DNA from: Verrucomicrobiota bacterium
Lineage (GTDB): Bacteria > Verrucomicrobiota > Verrucomicrobiia > Opitutales > Opitutaceae
Assembly: GCA_014584295.1 (NCBI GenBank)
Contig: JACTNC010000025.1
Location: forward strand, 33,930 to 97,929
DNA length: 64,000 nt
Direction: 5' to 3'
Below the pieces are notes generated by a model. That model did no database searches. It saw nothing but the letters and a program-made list of their open reading frames with translations, and had not been told where the DNA came from. This document shows positions 25,777-34,707 of the stretch, one piece after another (position 1 is the first letter of the stretch; the number at the start of each line of letters is the position of its first letter). The position numbers and the translations under genes were made by a program.

Positions 25777-25881
25777 TGCAAACAGGAAATGTGGAGACGC
25801 AAAAAAGGCGAAGCGCTGGAGCACTTCGCCTTGCAGTCAAATCGAATGTTACGATTGGAGTCGGGCTTGCCGACCGATCGG

Positions 25882-26244
25882 TTAGTAGCGACGTTCGCGA
25901 CGCTCGCTGAAGCCGCGGTCGCGGCCGCCGCCGCCACCGTAGCCGCCACGGTCACGGCCACCACCGCCGCCGAAGCTGCGACCGCCGTTTTCTTCCTTCG
26001 GACGGGCTTCATTGACGGTGAGAGGACGGCCACCGAGATCGACGCCGTTGGTTTTTTCTGCAGCGAGTTTCGCTTCTTCGGGCGTGCCCATGGTCACAAA
26101 GGCAAAGCCGCGCGGGCGGCCTGTCATTTTGTCCATGGCGACATAAACGTCGGCGACGCTTCCGAATTGGCCGAAGTGCTGGCGGAGGTCGTCTTCAGTC
26201 GTCTTGAACGACATATTGCCGACGTACAGTTTGGAGTTGCTCAT
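25882..26244 (-). CDS. RRM RNA-binding protein with glycine-rich tail
   Basis: A 120-residue protein from ATG 26244. One RRM occupies about 1-82 with RNP2 LYVGNM (near 6) and RNP1 RGFAFVTM (near 44). The linker KEENGGRSF is followed by a low-complexity tail of GGGGGRDRGGY-type repeats with Arg (RGG-like). Bacterial RRM proteins of this plan (Rbp type, known in cyanobacteria and others) bind RNA and are often induced by cold. A long untranslated leader is possible between 26245 and the promoter. The tail could be prone to phase separation, but that is only an inference. Confidence 0.93.
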   Translation of the reverse strand: MSNSKLYVGNMSFKTTEDDLRQHFGQFGSVADVYVAMDKMTGRPRGFAFVTMGTPEEAKLAAEKTNGVDLGGRPLTVNEARPKEENGGRSFGGGGGRDRGGYGGGGGRDRGFSERRERRY

Positions 26245-26535
26245 CTTGATGTTTCGTAGATCACCCCGTCCGCTGCCAGTCCGTTCCCGACCTTCGGGTT
26301 TCGAAATCATCCTCCAAGCGTACGCTCGGCTAACGACTCACCAGATACTGTCATCTAACGCTGTTCTCTAACGACAGGCAGCGAGACAAGTCGAAATCTG
26401 GGGTGGAATGCAAGCACAGTTTTGACGCTCACTTTTGTAACGCTTTGTCCGTTGGTAATCTACCGGGCGGGGGACTCAATAAATCGTATCGGACGACTTG
26501 CAGCGCACCGACTTGTAATTTTCAATATCGCTTGC
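26245..26535. other. Divergent regulatory region of the RRM gene and peroxiredoxin gene
   Basis: About 290 bases between two divergent starts. In-frame extensions of both genes into it lack homology. The AT-rich sequence GTTCTCTAACG and neighbours could hold promoters, and the RRM side may carry a long 5' leader, as cold-shock genes do. I could not define elements. Confidence 0.35.
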
Positions 26536-27054
26536 ATGAGCTCAACCCCACGAATCCTTCTCACTGTCCTTAGCGCAATTGTCATGATCTCTTCCGGCAC
26601 CGCAGCACCGCTCAATGTTGGGGACAATGCCCCTCGCGTATCGGCAACCACCGACGGGGGCAAGACCCTCAATCTTGGTGATATTTACGCGAAATCGCGA
26701 TATACGCTGGTTTACTTTTATCCGCGCGCTGACACGCCGGGATGCACTGCGCAGGGATGCTCGCTGCGCGATGCCTATACCGAGCTCACTGAAAAGGGTG
26801 TCGCGGTGATCGGTGTCAGCAATGACACAATTGAGGCCCAGAAGGCCTTCAAGGAAAAGTATCACCTGCCGTTCACGCTGCTTGCGGACACGGACTTCGC
26901 GGTCATCCGCGCGTTTGGACAACAGGGGATCAAGTCGGCAAAGCGCCAAGCGTACCTTGTGCGTGGCGGGAAGGTCGTTTACGCGGATCACACGGGATCC
27001 ACCACAAAGCAGGCCGCTGATATTCTCGCTTTCATCCAGACGGACAAGAGTTGA
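26536..27054 (+). CDS. bcp: Exported Bcp/PrxQ-type peroxiredoxin
   Basis: From ATG 26536 the product has 172 residues with a signal peptide (MSSTPRILLTVLSAIVMISS, then GTAAP) followed by a thioredoxin-fold peroxiredoxin. The peroxidatic cysteine lies in DTPGCTAQGCSLRD with the resolving cysteine five residues later, the PrxQ pattern. It reduces hydroperoxides using thioredoxin-type donors. Most Bcp proteins are cytosolic, so export is notable. An upstream start at 26422 would bury the signal peptide and is less likely. Confidence 0.9.
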   Translation: MSSTPRILLTVLSAIVMISSGTAAPLNVGDNAPRVSATTDGGKTLNLGDIYAKSRYTLVYFYPRADTPGCTAQGCSLRDAYTELTEKGVAVIGVSNDTIEAQKAFKEKYHLPFTLLADTDFAVIRAFGQQGIKSAKRQAYLVRGGKVVYADHTGSTTKQAADILAFIQTDKS

Positions 27055-27112
27055 GATGTGCCAGTCGTTGCCTGGTAGCAGGTGCGGTATCTGGCGCGAC
27101 TGAGTTCGTTAC

Positions 27113-28048
27113 TCAGAGTTCGGAATCGTCACCTTCGTGCAGCAACCGGGCGTTGGGGTCGCGCCTTGCTCTGCTTAGCCAACCTGCAATGAGAGGATCA
27201 GAATCGATCACCTTGCCCGGCAATGGTGCGGCGAGCAGGTCGATTGCGCGCAATGTTCCATCCGCAGCAGTCACCAAATTCCTGCAGTGAAGGTCGGCGA
27301 TGAGCCATGTCTTGTCGCCGAGGAAAAAGAGTCTGGGATGATCGCGATGCGCACGGAGGAATCGTGACGGAATGGGTATCAAGCCTTGTGGTTGAAGCGA
27401 CGACGTGTCCGTGCCATCCTGGAGCCGGGCTCCACAGGCCTGCTTGGCAACAATGATTCCTTCCGGGGTGGCGGCGATGACTTCGGTCGGCATGCCCTGA
27501 AGCGCCATGATGAGCAACAGCTTTTCGAACAGCGAGCGATAGCTTCCAAGGCAGGCTTCAGCAATCCAGCTGACTTCGTCATTCCCGCGACTGAAACTGA
27601 AGCTTCCACCAATGCGCCCGTTCTCACGGGGCAGGTAGAACTTGTAAATGGATCCGTCCTCCGACTGGAATGCAGTTGCTTCCACACCGCTGCCTATGCG
27701 GCGCAGTCGAGGGCTGCCTTCGCCGAACGGATCATCTGAACCGACCGGAAATCCGAAAAGATCCAGTGGACAGAGTGGCAGAAAAATTCGGAGGGCGCCA
27801 ACAGCATCATCCAGTTCGCGCCACACGCCTCCCGCGGAGGCAAGCAGGCTCAATTCATCGGCGGGGAAGAGGACGAGATCGTCGTCCGGATCCGTTCCGA
27901 AGCCAGTGCGCGCCGCTGCCGTGCTGAGGCGAGCGAGCGCTTCCAGTCGTCGCTCGTGATCGTCTTGAAGAGCTGCGTGTTCGACTGCATCGAGGACGTG
28001 GGACCCATGGATCCGGGAGGGGTGGCCGGTGAAGGGGTCTTTTTGCAT
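27113..28048 (-). CDS. Protein-kinase-like fold protein of unknown role
   Basis: A 311-residue protein that I do not recognise as a named family. Its C-terminal two thirds resemble a kinase-like fold: a glycine-rich strand (LRRIGSGVEATAFQSEDG, about 115-132) and a lysine strand (SIYKFYLPREN, K near 135). A central helix is followed by a catalytic-loop-like LIADLHCRNLV (near 263) and a metal-binding-loop-like LRAIDLL (near 278). This is the order seen in the phage-type polyvalent protein kinase domain. Residues 1-110 look separate and mixed. It is the last gene of the long minus-strand series that starts at accB, 109 bases after the CorC-like gene. Confidence 0.6.
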   Translation of the reverse strand: MQKDPFTGHPSRIHGSHVLDAVEHAALQDDHERRLEALARLSTAAARTGFGTDPDDDLVLFPADELSLLASAGGVWRELDDAVGALRIFLPLCPLDLFGFPVGSDDPFGEGSPRLRRIGSGVEATAFQSEDGSIYKFYLPRENGRIGGSFSFSRGNDEVSWIAEACLGSYRSLFEKLLLIMALQGMPTEVIAATPEGIIVAKQACGARLQDGTDTSSLQPQGLIPIPSRFLRAHRDHPRLFFLGDKTWLIADLHCRNLVTAADGTLRAIDLLAAPLPGKVIDSDPLIAGWLSRARRDPNARLLHEGDDSEL

Positions 28049-28156
28049 GCGTCGCTCATTTCATCCGCGAGAATTGCGCTCCAGTCGGGCATGGCAAACA
28101 GAAGTTGCGAAGATCATCCTTTGAAGTGATCGCCCATTGCCGTGCCGCCACTGCGA

Positions 28157-29569
28157 TCACTCGGCAGCGGTGTCGGCACCTGTTTTTCGTGGGGCAACGC
28201 GTGAGACGAGTACCTTGTCGATGCGGTGTCGGTCCATGTCGACCACCTCAATGCGCCATGATTCAAACTGAAAGTAATCGCCTGCTGTTGGAACACGTCC
28301 GAATTGTTTCATGACGAATCCGGCCACGGTCTGGAAGCCCGCACCTGCTTCGCCGGGCAGGCTGGATATCGCGAGCAGTGACTTGAATTCGGAATGGGGC
28401 AGCGTGCCATCGATCAGCCAGGAGCCATCCTCGCGTTTCCGCACTTGAGGCTGGCTCCGCTGTCCAGGCTCAGGCAGTTCGCCAACAATTGCCGTCAGGA
28501 CATCGAGAAGGGTGATCAATCCCTCCACCACGCCAAACTCGTCGAGAACGATGGCGACGTGTTTACCCGTCGATTTGAAGCGTTCGAGAAGGTGGATTGC
28601 CTTGAGGGTATTTGGGATGGTGAGCGCAGGCTCCACGACGTTTCGTAGACTGGATGGGAGACCAAAGGCAGAGTTGGCCCAGATAGCCTTTACGGTCACG
28701 ATGCCGATGACATGATCACGGGTGCTTTGGTATACGGGAAACTGCGAGTGTCCACTCGTGACGATTTTTCGCCAATTGTACTCATCGGAATCATCAAGAT
28801 TGAGAAAAACAATCTTGGGGCGCGGCGTCATCAGTTCGGTTACCGCGAGCTCATCGAGCTCCAGCACACCGGTGACCATCTCCTGTTCGGCCTGGTTGAA
28901 GGATCCTGCATTCAGACCTTGTTCAATGAGTGCGCGCACCTCGGCATTGCTGACTCCCGCGGAATCCTGCGGAGGGCGAAATCGCAGCAGCGACAGGATG
29001 CCTTCTGCTGCCAGTTCAAGAATCCGGAGAAAGGGTGCCGCCAGCCATGCAAGGGCACGCATGACTCCGGCCAGTAGTGAGGCAACCCGTTCAGGATAGG
29101 CCAGGCCGATTCGTTTGGGGACAAGCTCTCCAAATACGAGCATGAAGGAGGTGAGTGCGACGGTGACGACGATTAGTGCGACTGCGTGCGAATGGCGGGC
29201 TAGAGCAGGCAGATCGCTCCAAATGTACAGCAACCACTCATTCATTCGTCCAGCCAGCCTCACACCTCCCAGGACGCCCGCGATCATTCCACTGAGCGTC
29301 AGCCAGAATTGAACAAGCGAGAGAAAGCGTCGGGGATGATCGAGCAGCACAAGCGCGCGGGCGGCCTGGCGATCTCCCTTGGCGGCTCTCTCCTCCATCC
29401 GGGCTTTTTTTGAGGATACAACCGCTGTCTCCGTCATGGACAGCACTCCGTTGGCGGCGACGAGAAGAATGATGACGATGAGTTCGAACGACAAGGCAGT
29501 GAGTTGCCGAAGCGGCAGGAAAAGATTTAGACCGTGGGCTGGCGCCGGATCAACCCCATTGCCGACCAC
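28157..29569 (-). CDS. Hemolysin C/CorC-type CNNM transporter with CBS domains
   Basis: About 470 residues from a GTG at 29569. A CNNM (DUF21) transmembrane domain comes first (LIVIILLVAANGVLSMTETA through FGELVPKRIGLAYPERV). It is followed by a pair of CBS domains (VTELMTPRPKIVFLNL and HVAIVLDEFGVVEGLITLLD) and a CorC_HlyC domain (GSWLIDGTLPHSEF, then VAGFVMKQFGRVPTAGDYF). Such proteins are thought to export divalent cations. The start is uncertain: the longest frame (29731) would overlap the preceding gene, and a TTG at 29494 is also possible. Confidence 0.88.
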   Translation of the reverse strand: MVGNGVDPAPAHGLNLFLPLRQLTALSFELIVIILLVAANGVLSMTETAVVSSKKARMEERAAKGDRQAARALVLLDHPRRFLSLVQFWLTLSGMIAGVLGGVRLAGRMNEWLLYIWSDLPALARHSHAVALIVVTVALTSFMLVFGELVPKRIGLAYPERVASLLAGVMRALAWLAAPFLRILELAAEGILSLLRFRPPQDSAGVSNAEVRALIEQGLNAGSFNQAEQEMVTGVLELDELAVTELMTPRPKIVFLNLDDSDEYNWRKIVTSGHSQFPVYQSTRDHVIGIVTVKAIWANSAFGLPSSLRNVVEPALTIPNTLKAIHLLERFKSTGKHVAIVLDEFGVVEGLITLLDVLTAIVGELPEPGQRSQPQVRKREDGSWLIDGTLPHSEFKSLLAISSLPGEAGAGFQTVAGFVMKQFGRVPTAGDYFQFESWRIEVVDMDRHRIDKVLVSRVAPRKTGADTAAE

Positions 29570-29634
29570 CTTCCGACGTGAATTGTGGGCAGGGCTGGCG
29601 CGGATTTGCGCGCAGGGAGCGTCCCCCCAATGGC

Positions 29635-30516
29635 CTAGAAGAGTCTCTGTGGGTACGCACCCGACCCCACGAGCGCTGCGAGCGCTGCTTGAACACGAGC
29701 CTTGTCCTCGCGGTGAGTCACACCGAACCATTCAGCCTTGGTGGGAAGAAGCTGTACGGTCGCCCTGCCTTGGGCAATCATGCTGGAAACCGCGGTGGGA
29801 AGATAGAACTCGGACTTGGCATCGTTCCCGCTTGTCTGGAGAAAGGCGCGGAACGCGAGGTCAAGCGGGGCGAAAAGCGCGGGCGTAAATCCCCAGCAGT
29901 TCATCGACACCTGTTCGTCACCCCTCAGTGCACGACCTGGTCCGACGTCGGTGCGGGCGATCGCCGTGTGCTCGGTGATCGCGGTGAGAAATCCGTCAGT
30001 GCCGACCTGACAGAGCCCACGGGACACTGTGCCCGCCTCCGACAATGTCGCGTCCAATCGGTATCCAACCATCGAATACGACTCACTACGGACCGAGGGT
30101 CTTGTCGCCAGAAATTTTGCGAGCGCGTTGAATGCGTCGGCGCCATAGAAGTCGTCCGCATTGATGACCGCGAAGTTTTCCTTCAGGGCGTGGCGTGCGC
30201 ACCAGACCGCATGTCCGGTTCCCCATGGTTTTTCCCTCGATAGGGGGGGCGTGAAGCCTGTCGGTAGATCATCGATCGCCTGATAGACGGTGTCGACGGC
30301 CATCTTGCCGGCATAGCGTCCACCGATTTTTTCGCGAAAGGCGGTTTCGAAATCGCGTCGAATGACGAAAACGACACGCTGAAAACCTGCCCGCCAGGCA
30401 TCGAAGACCGCGTAGTCGAGAAGCGTTTCCCCGGATGGCCCGACTGCCTCAATTTGTTTGAGTCCGCCATAGCGGGAACCTAGACCGGCAGCAAGGACGA
30501 GGAGGGCTGGAGGCAT
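29635..30516 (-). CDS. Sugar nucleotidyltransferase-like protein
   Basis: A 293-residue enzyme of the glucose-1-phosphate nucleotidyltransferase fold. It opens with LLVLAAGLGSRYGGLKQIEA, the nucleotide-binding start with L-A-A-G-x-G-S-R-Y-G. A metal-binding pair lies in FAVINADDFYG and a further motif in GYRLDATLSEAGTVSRG. This signature is close to uncharacterised NTP_transferase proteins found next to other sugar-handling genes; the substrate is not known. It follows the OleD-like gene after 109 bases and precedes the CorC-like gene. Confidence 0.85.
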   Translation of the reverse strand: MPPALLVLAAGLGSRYGGLKQIEAVGPSGETLLDYAVFDAWRAGFQRVVFVIRRDFETAFREKIGGRYAGKMAVDTVYQAIDDLPTGFTPPLSREKPWGTGHAVWCARHALKENFAVINADDFYGADAFNALAKFLATRPSVRSESYSMVGYRLDATLSEAGTVSRGLCQVGTDGFLTAITEHTAIARTDVGPGRALRGDEQVSMNCWGFTPALFAPLDLAFRAFLQTSGNDAKSEFYLPTAVSSMIAQGRATVQLLPTKAEWFGVTHREDKARVQAALAALVGSGAYPQRLF

Positions 30517-30625
30517 GTTCGGTGAAAATCCGATGGAGCCAAAGAATGCAATGCTGCATTTGTGGCCCGCAGCAGGGGACTGTACTGCATACTGCAGCGA
30601 TTGAACTGGAGGGCAAGAGTGGCCT

Positions 30626-31630
30626 CTATTTCCCCGTCAATGAGGCGATTAGCTCGCGTGTGCCTGATTCCATGGAGATGCGGGGGAAGTAGCCGAGGTC
30701 GCGCTTCGCTGCGGCCATCGAAAACCAATGATCTCGAGCCAGCTCATCGGCAATGAAGCGTGTCATCGGCGGCTCGCCGCGAAGCGGCAGGATGCGCCAG
30801 GCAATTTCGCAACCCAGTCCGACCGCTCTCGCCAACGGGAGGCTGATGTGGCGTTCGACGCGTGGGATGTCTAGTGCTCCAAGCAATGCATTGATCCAAG
30901 GCCATAATACCACCGGCTCGTTGTTGGTGATGAAGTAGGCGCGACCACTGGCGGCAATGGGATTGGCGTCGAGGGCAGCTTCTGCAGCGAGGTGAGCATC
31001 GACCGCGTTTTCAACGTGGACCATGTCAACGCGGTTATCCCCGCCGCCGACAATGCGGAGCCTGCCGCTGCGTGCCCGTGCAAGCAGCCGGGGAATGAGA
31101 TGGGGATCGCCGACACCCCAGATGAGGTGGGGCCTCAGGGCAATGGTTCTGAGGTCATCGGAATTCGCCGCGAGCACCTCGCGTTCGCCAATTGCCTTGG
31201 TCAGCGGATAGGGACTCGGGCAGTGTGTTGTCAGGGGTAGCGACTCATCTGCGGCTGCCAACGGGAGTCCATTGTAGACAACACTTGGAGAACTGGTGTG
31301 GATAAGACGGCTGACGCCGTGGATGCGACATCCTTCGATCAGCGCGCGGGTGCCCAATACATTGACGCGGTAGAATTCACGGTAGGGTCCCCAAACACCG
31401 ACGCGTGCCGCAGTATGAAAAACCGTGCCGACACCTTTGCATGCCGCTTGGATTGCAGCCGGGTCTTCGAGAGAGCCTTGAATGAAGTTGACGCCTCTCT
31501 GCACAAGATCAGGCGCCGGTGTGCGGCCAAAGATGGTGATCGATCGCCCTTGAGCGATCAGGCGTTCGACCAGACGCCGTCCCAGGAAGCCCGTGCCTCC
31601 CGTCACCAGTGTTCTGGAAATGGGTTTCAC
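30626..31630 (-). CDS. Extended SDR reductase, OleD-like
   Basis: A 334-residue extended short-chain dehydrogenase. The NAD(P) loop is VTGGTGFLGRRL (9-20) and the catalytic pair is Y-x3-K in SPYPLTKAIGE. Family-specific segments TSSPSVVYNG, ALRPHLIWGVGDPHLIPRLL, RSGRLRIVGGGDNRVDMVHV and GEPPMTRFIADEL match OleD, the NADPH reductase of the bacterial long-chain olefin pathway, and 3-beta-HSD relatives. OleA, OleB and OleC homologues are not seen near it, so its substrate is open. The gene lies in the series downstream of the AmaP-like gene. Confidence 0.85.
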   Translation of the reverse strand: MKPISRTLVTGGTGFLGRRLVERLIAQGRSITIFGRTPAPDLVQRGVNFIQGSLEDPAAIQAACKGVGTVFHTAARVGVWGPYREFYRVNVLGTRALIEGCRIHGVSRLIHTSSPSVVYNGLPLAAADESLPLTTHCPSPYPLTKAIGEREVLAANSDDLRTIALRPHLIWGVGDPHLIPRLLARARSGRLRIVGGGDNRVDMVHVENAVDAHLAAEAALDANPIAASGRAYFITNNEPVVLWPWINALLGALDIPRVERHISLPLARAVGLGCEIAWRILPLRGEPPMTRFIADELARDHWFSMAAAKRDLGYFPRISMESGTRELIASLTGK

Positions 31631-31731
31631 AATTGAATGGGATTGTGCCCCAGCAACAAGATGCGCGAATCAAATCCCCGAGGCATACTTGTCCGGCAAC
31701 GGGGAAAGATTTGATCCTGGGTGCCGGTCCA

Positions 31732-32163
31732 TCAGACCGTGCTGTCGATGGGTTCAACACCCACAACCTTGATTTCAACGGGGCCGATATCCTTGAGTCC
31801 GAGATTCTGACCGTAGATATCGGCGATCTCCTGGGTCAGGTACCCTTGGATGGCATCGAGCTTGGCGTCGGGGCGGATTTTCAGCCGCAGCTCCGTGTGG
31901 AGCAATTTGCCCTTTCTCGAGACGGATGCGCGAGCGGATGCGATGCCGCGGACCTGTTCGCAACAGGTTTCGATCACCCGATGCAACGCGTGGCGCGAGA
32001 TCTCGAGCCTGCCGTTCTTGTCTTTCGAAAGCACGAGCGTCCTGGATCCCTGCAGGACAACTACGATCACCAGTAGCGTCAGCAGTATCCAAATGAGCAC
32101 TGCAAACACGAGCGTGGTGGAGGAGACTTCGATCAAGGACACAGCAGGCTTTTGGCGGATCAT
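31732..32163 (-). CDS. AmaP-like membrane protein of the Asp23 group
   Basis: From ATG 32163 the product has 143 residues. A hydrophobic hairpin or helix (TTLVFAVLIWILLTLLVIVV, about 16-37) is followed by a cytosolic domain with the alkaline-shock fold pattern (GRLEISRHALHRVIETCCEQ and VSRKGKLLHTELRLKIRPDA). AmaP-type proteins anchor Asp23 to the membrane in Firmicutes. It lies 61 bases after the Asp23-like gene, so both are probably one transcript. A longer frame to 32316 would overlap the upstream gene. Confidence 0.75.
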   Translation of the reverse strand: MIRQKPAVSLIEVSSTTLVFAVLIWILLTLLVIVVVLQGSRTLVLSKDKNGRLEISRHALHRVIETCCEQVRGIASARASVSRKGKLLHTELRLKIRPDAKLDAIQGYLTQEIADIYGQNLGLKDIGPVEIKVVGVEPIDSTV

Positions 32164-32224
32164 CGCCTCCTGCGCAACCTCTGCCTTTTGCCGGCCTGCG
32201 ACCGGTGAGAGAAGTTTCGGAGGA

Positions 32225-32668
32225 TCAGTCTGTAGCCGGAGCTTCCGGCCAGGCGTCTTCGCCACGATCCTTGCCCTGGACATCGGACGGCAGGCGGACG
32301 CCTTCGATGATGACATCGACCTTTGCCACGTCCTTACCGGTCATGGCCATCACCTGCTTACGAACTGCGAGTTGAACGTCGTAAGCGGTCTTCCCGATCT
32401 CGGTTCCGTAGACAATGGCGATGCGAAGTTCGATGGAATAGGATTCGTCGCTCGTTTCAGACACGCGGACACCGCGTGCATCAGCTTCGCGTTTCGAGAA
32501 AAGTTCGCTGATACCGTCCACCAAGCCACCACCGACCGCTGCGACACCCTTGATCTGAAGCGCTGCCAAGCGAACAATGCTGGCGACCACCGCATGGTTG
32601 ATCTTGATCTCGCCCAGTTCGGGTTGATCGTCGATGCGGGTAGGTGGAACGAATTCGCTCGCTTGCAT
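32225..32668 (-). CDS. Asp23/Gls24 (DUF322) family protein, YqhY-like
   Basis: From ATG 32668 the product has 147 residues. The core matches the Asp23 family: LGEIKINHAVVASIVRLAAL, GVAAVGG, and an alternating strand pattern YSIELRIAIVYGTEIGKTAY with a VQLAVRKQVMAMTG helix. The C-terminus is acidic. Here the gene is downstream of accB and accC. In Bacillus subtilis the DUF322 gene yqhY sits in the same place and influences fatty acid synthesis, so a link with acetyl-CoA carboxylase is plausible. The AmaP-like gene follows directly. Confidence 0.88.
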   Translation of the reverse strand: MQASEFVPPTRIDDQPELGEIKINHAVVASIVRLAALQIKGVAAVGGGLVDGISELFSKREADARGVRVSETSDESYSIELRIAIVYGTEIGKTAYDVQLAVRKQVMAMTGKDVAKVDVIIEGVRLPSDVQGKDRGEDAWPEAPATD

Positions 32669-32760
32669 TGTCAAATAGAGTGGGAGATTCAGATACAGTT
32701 GCAACAAACCGGTTGAGAAAGTGCCGGTTTATCCCCACTTCGGCGGTTTTTCTGCGTTCT

Positions 32761-34125
32761 TTATGTAAACAGGTCCGTCGGGGTTCTGGCCATGAACTCC
32801 TCCATGTAGGCGGTGGTTGCCTTTCCCTCGATGAAAACGGGATCGCTCATGATTGCCTTGTGAAGCGGAATGGTAGTCTTGATGCCGCGGATGAGGTATT
32901 CGCTGAGCGATCGGTACATGCGATCGAGCGCGGATTTGCGGTTGGGGCCGTAGGTGATCAGCTTGCCGATCATCGAGTCGTAGTAGGGCGGAATTGAATA
33001 TCCGCTGTAGACATGGCTGTCGACGCGGACACCGTTTCCACCGGGTGAATAGTACAGGCCTATAGTTCCAGGAGAGGGTGTAAAATTGCGCGCTGGGTCC
33101 TCGGCATTAATCCGGCACTCGATGGCATGCCGGTCAAACTTGATGTCGCCCTGGTCAAAATCCAGTTTCAAGCCATCGGCAATCCGCAGTTGCTGTTTGA
33201 TCAGGTCAATCCCGGTGCATTCCTCGGTAACCGGGTGCTCAACCTGAATGCGGGTGTTCATCTCGATGAAATAGAAGTTTCCCTTTGCATCGACCAGGAA
33301 CTCAATCGTTCCCGCATTTTCGTAGTCCGCCGCCGCAGCGGCCTTGACCGCGGCTTTTCCCATGGCCTTTCGCAATCCGGGAGTCAGAAACGGCGATGGG
33401 GATTCTTCTATGAGCTTCTGATGGCGGCGCTGGACCGAGCAATCACGCTCACCGAGATGCAGTACTTTCCCATGCCCGTCCGCAAGGATCTGGAATTCGA
33501 TATGCCGCGGTTTTTCGATGTATTTCTCGACGTATACGGCACCGTTTCCGAAGGCCTTTTCAGCCTCGTTTCGAGCAACATGATATTCCTTGGCAAAAGA
33601 GACGTCATTGTGTGCGATGCGCATGCCGCGCCCGCCGCCGCCGGCGACTGCCTTGATGATGACCGGATAACCGATCTTGCGTGCAACCTTCACGGCCTCG
33701 CCTTCGCTTTCCACGGGTCCATCGGAGCCTGGAACGGTTGGGACACCGGCCTTACGTACGGTGTCCTTGGCGATCGCCTTATCGCCCATCATCCTTATGC
33801 TCTTTGACTTAGGGCCGATGAACTTGATATTGCAGGACTCGCATTGCTCCGCGAACTTTGCATTTTCCGACAGGAAACCGTATCCGGGATGGATGGCGTC
33901 CACATCTGCAATTTCCGCAGCGCTAATTATGCGATCCGCACGGAGGTAGCTGTCGGCGCTCTTGGGTCCCCCTATGCAAATTGCCTCATCCGCGAGCTGG
34001 ACGTGGAGGGATTGAACATCGGCTTCCGAGTAAACCGCGAGCGTTTTGATGCCCATTTCGCGGCAGGCGCGCACAATGCGTAGCGCGATTTCTCCACGGT
34101 TGGCGATGAGGACCTTCTGAATCAT
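32761..34125 (-). CDS. accC: Acetyl-CoA carboxylase, biotin carboxylase subunit
   Basis: A 454-residue ATP-grasp enzyme that carboxylates the biotin on AccB in the first half reaction of fatty acid synthesis. The N-terminal biotin carboxylase domain starts [20 protein letters not shown]. The ATP-binding glycine loop reads [14 protein letters not shown], and the catalytic region is [17 protein letters not shown]. The C-terminal domain is complete ([20 protein letters not shown]). Length and motifs are normal. It lies 90 bases downstream of accB and 92 bases upstream of the Asp23-like gene, all on one strand. Confidence 0.98.
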   Translation of the reverse strand: MIQKVLIANRGEIALRIVRACREMGIKTLAVYSEADVQSLHVQLADEAICIGGPKSADSYLRADRIISAAEIADVDAIHPGYGFLSENAKFAEQCESCNIKFIGPKSKSIRMMGDKAIAKDTVRKAGVPTVPGSDGPVESEGEAVKVARKIGYPVIIKAVAGGGGRGMRIAHNDVSFAKEYHVARNEAEKAFGNGAVYVEKYIEKPRHIEFQILADGHGKVLHLGERDCSVQRRHQKLIEESPSPFLTPGLRKAMGKAAVKAAAAADYENAGTIEFLVDAKGNFYFIEMNTRIQVEHPVTEECTGIDLIKQQLRIADGLKLDFDQGDIKFDRHAIECRINAEDPARNFTPSPGTIGLYYSPGGNGVRVDSHVYSGYSIPPYYDSMIGKLITYGPNRKSALDRMYRSLSEYLIRGIKTTIPLHKAIMSDPVFIEGKATTAYMEEFMARTPTDLFT

Positions 34126-34215
34126 GACGTACGACGGATAATCCGCTCGCCGCTGCTGTTGCGGGCGTTGTTTGACGCCGCACCAAGCGGCGGAGTTAGC
34201 GGCTTTTCAAGGAGG

Positions 34216-34707
34216 TCAGTCCTGTTTGAGCTTGAATAGGCGTTGCCCGTATTCGACCGGTTGGCCGTTTTCGACAAGGATTTCCACGACAGTTCCACGG
34301 ACTTCCGCTTGGATTTCATTCATGATCTTCATCGCCTCGATGATGCAGACAACGGTTGTTTCCGTGGCTTTGCCCCCTATGTCGATGAAGGCTTTGCTTT
34401 CGGGGGATGAAGCTCGATAAAATGTGCCGACCATGGGCGACTTGACATAGACAGCGCCCGTTTCCTCTGCGGCTGGAACGATCGGCGTGACCGGACGGGC
34501 AGGATTTTGGGCGGGAGTGACATTTCGAGTTACCTCCACGGGAGATAACTCAAGGTAGGTCGGGGACACTGGCCTTGGGCCCGACACAGGTGAAGTGTCT
34601 GCACCCCGCTTGATCTTGATCTTAAATCCTTCCTCCTCGACTTCGAAGGCCGTGAGATCAGAGCGCTTCATTAAGTCGATGACTTGTTTAATTTGTTTTA
34701 GGTCCAA
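34216..34707 (-). CDS. accB: Biotin carboxyl carrier protein of acetyl-CoA carboxylase
   Basis: A 163-residue protein. The N-terminal helix (LKQIKQVIDLMKRSDLTAFE) is followed by a flexible Pro/Val linker and the biotinyl domain, with the modified lysine in IIEAMKIMNE and the thumb-like VKSPMVGTFYRASSPESKAF. The start codon is TTG (34705-34707), with AGGA about 8 bases upstream. It carries CO2 between AccC and the carboxyltransferase. First gene of the minus-strand series accB-accC-Asp23-AmaP. Confidence 0.97.
   Translation of the reverse strand: MDLKQIKQVIDLMKRSDLTAFEVEEEGFKIKIKRGADTSPVSGPRPVSPTYLELSPVEVTRNVTPAQNPARPVTPIVPAAEETGAVYVKSPMVGTFYRASSPESKAFIDIGGKATETTVVCIIEAMKIMNEIQAEVRGTVVEILVENGQPVEYGQRLFKLKQD

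Noticed and set aside
25348..26259. Plus-strand frame of about 300 codons across the UDG-like and RRM genes
   Set aside because: It spans two real genes on the other strand and has an alanine-rich run from the RRM glycine repeats; no signature supports it.
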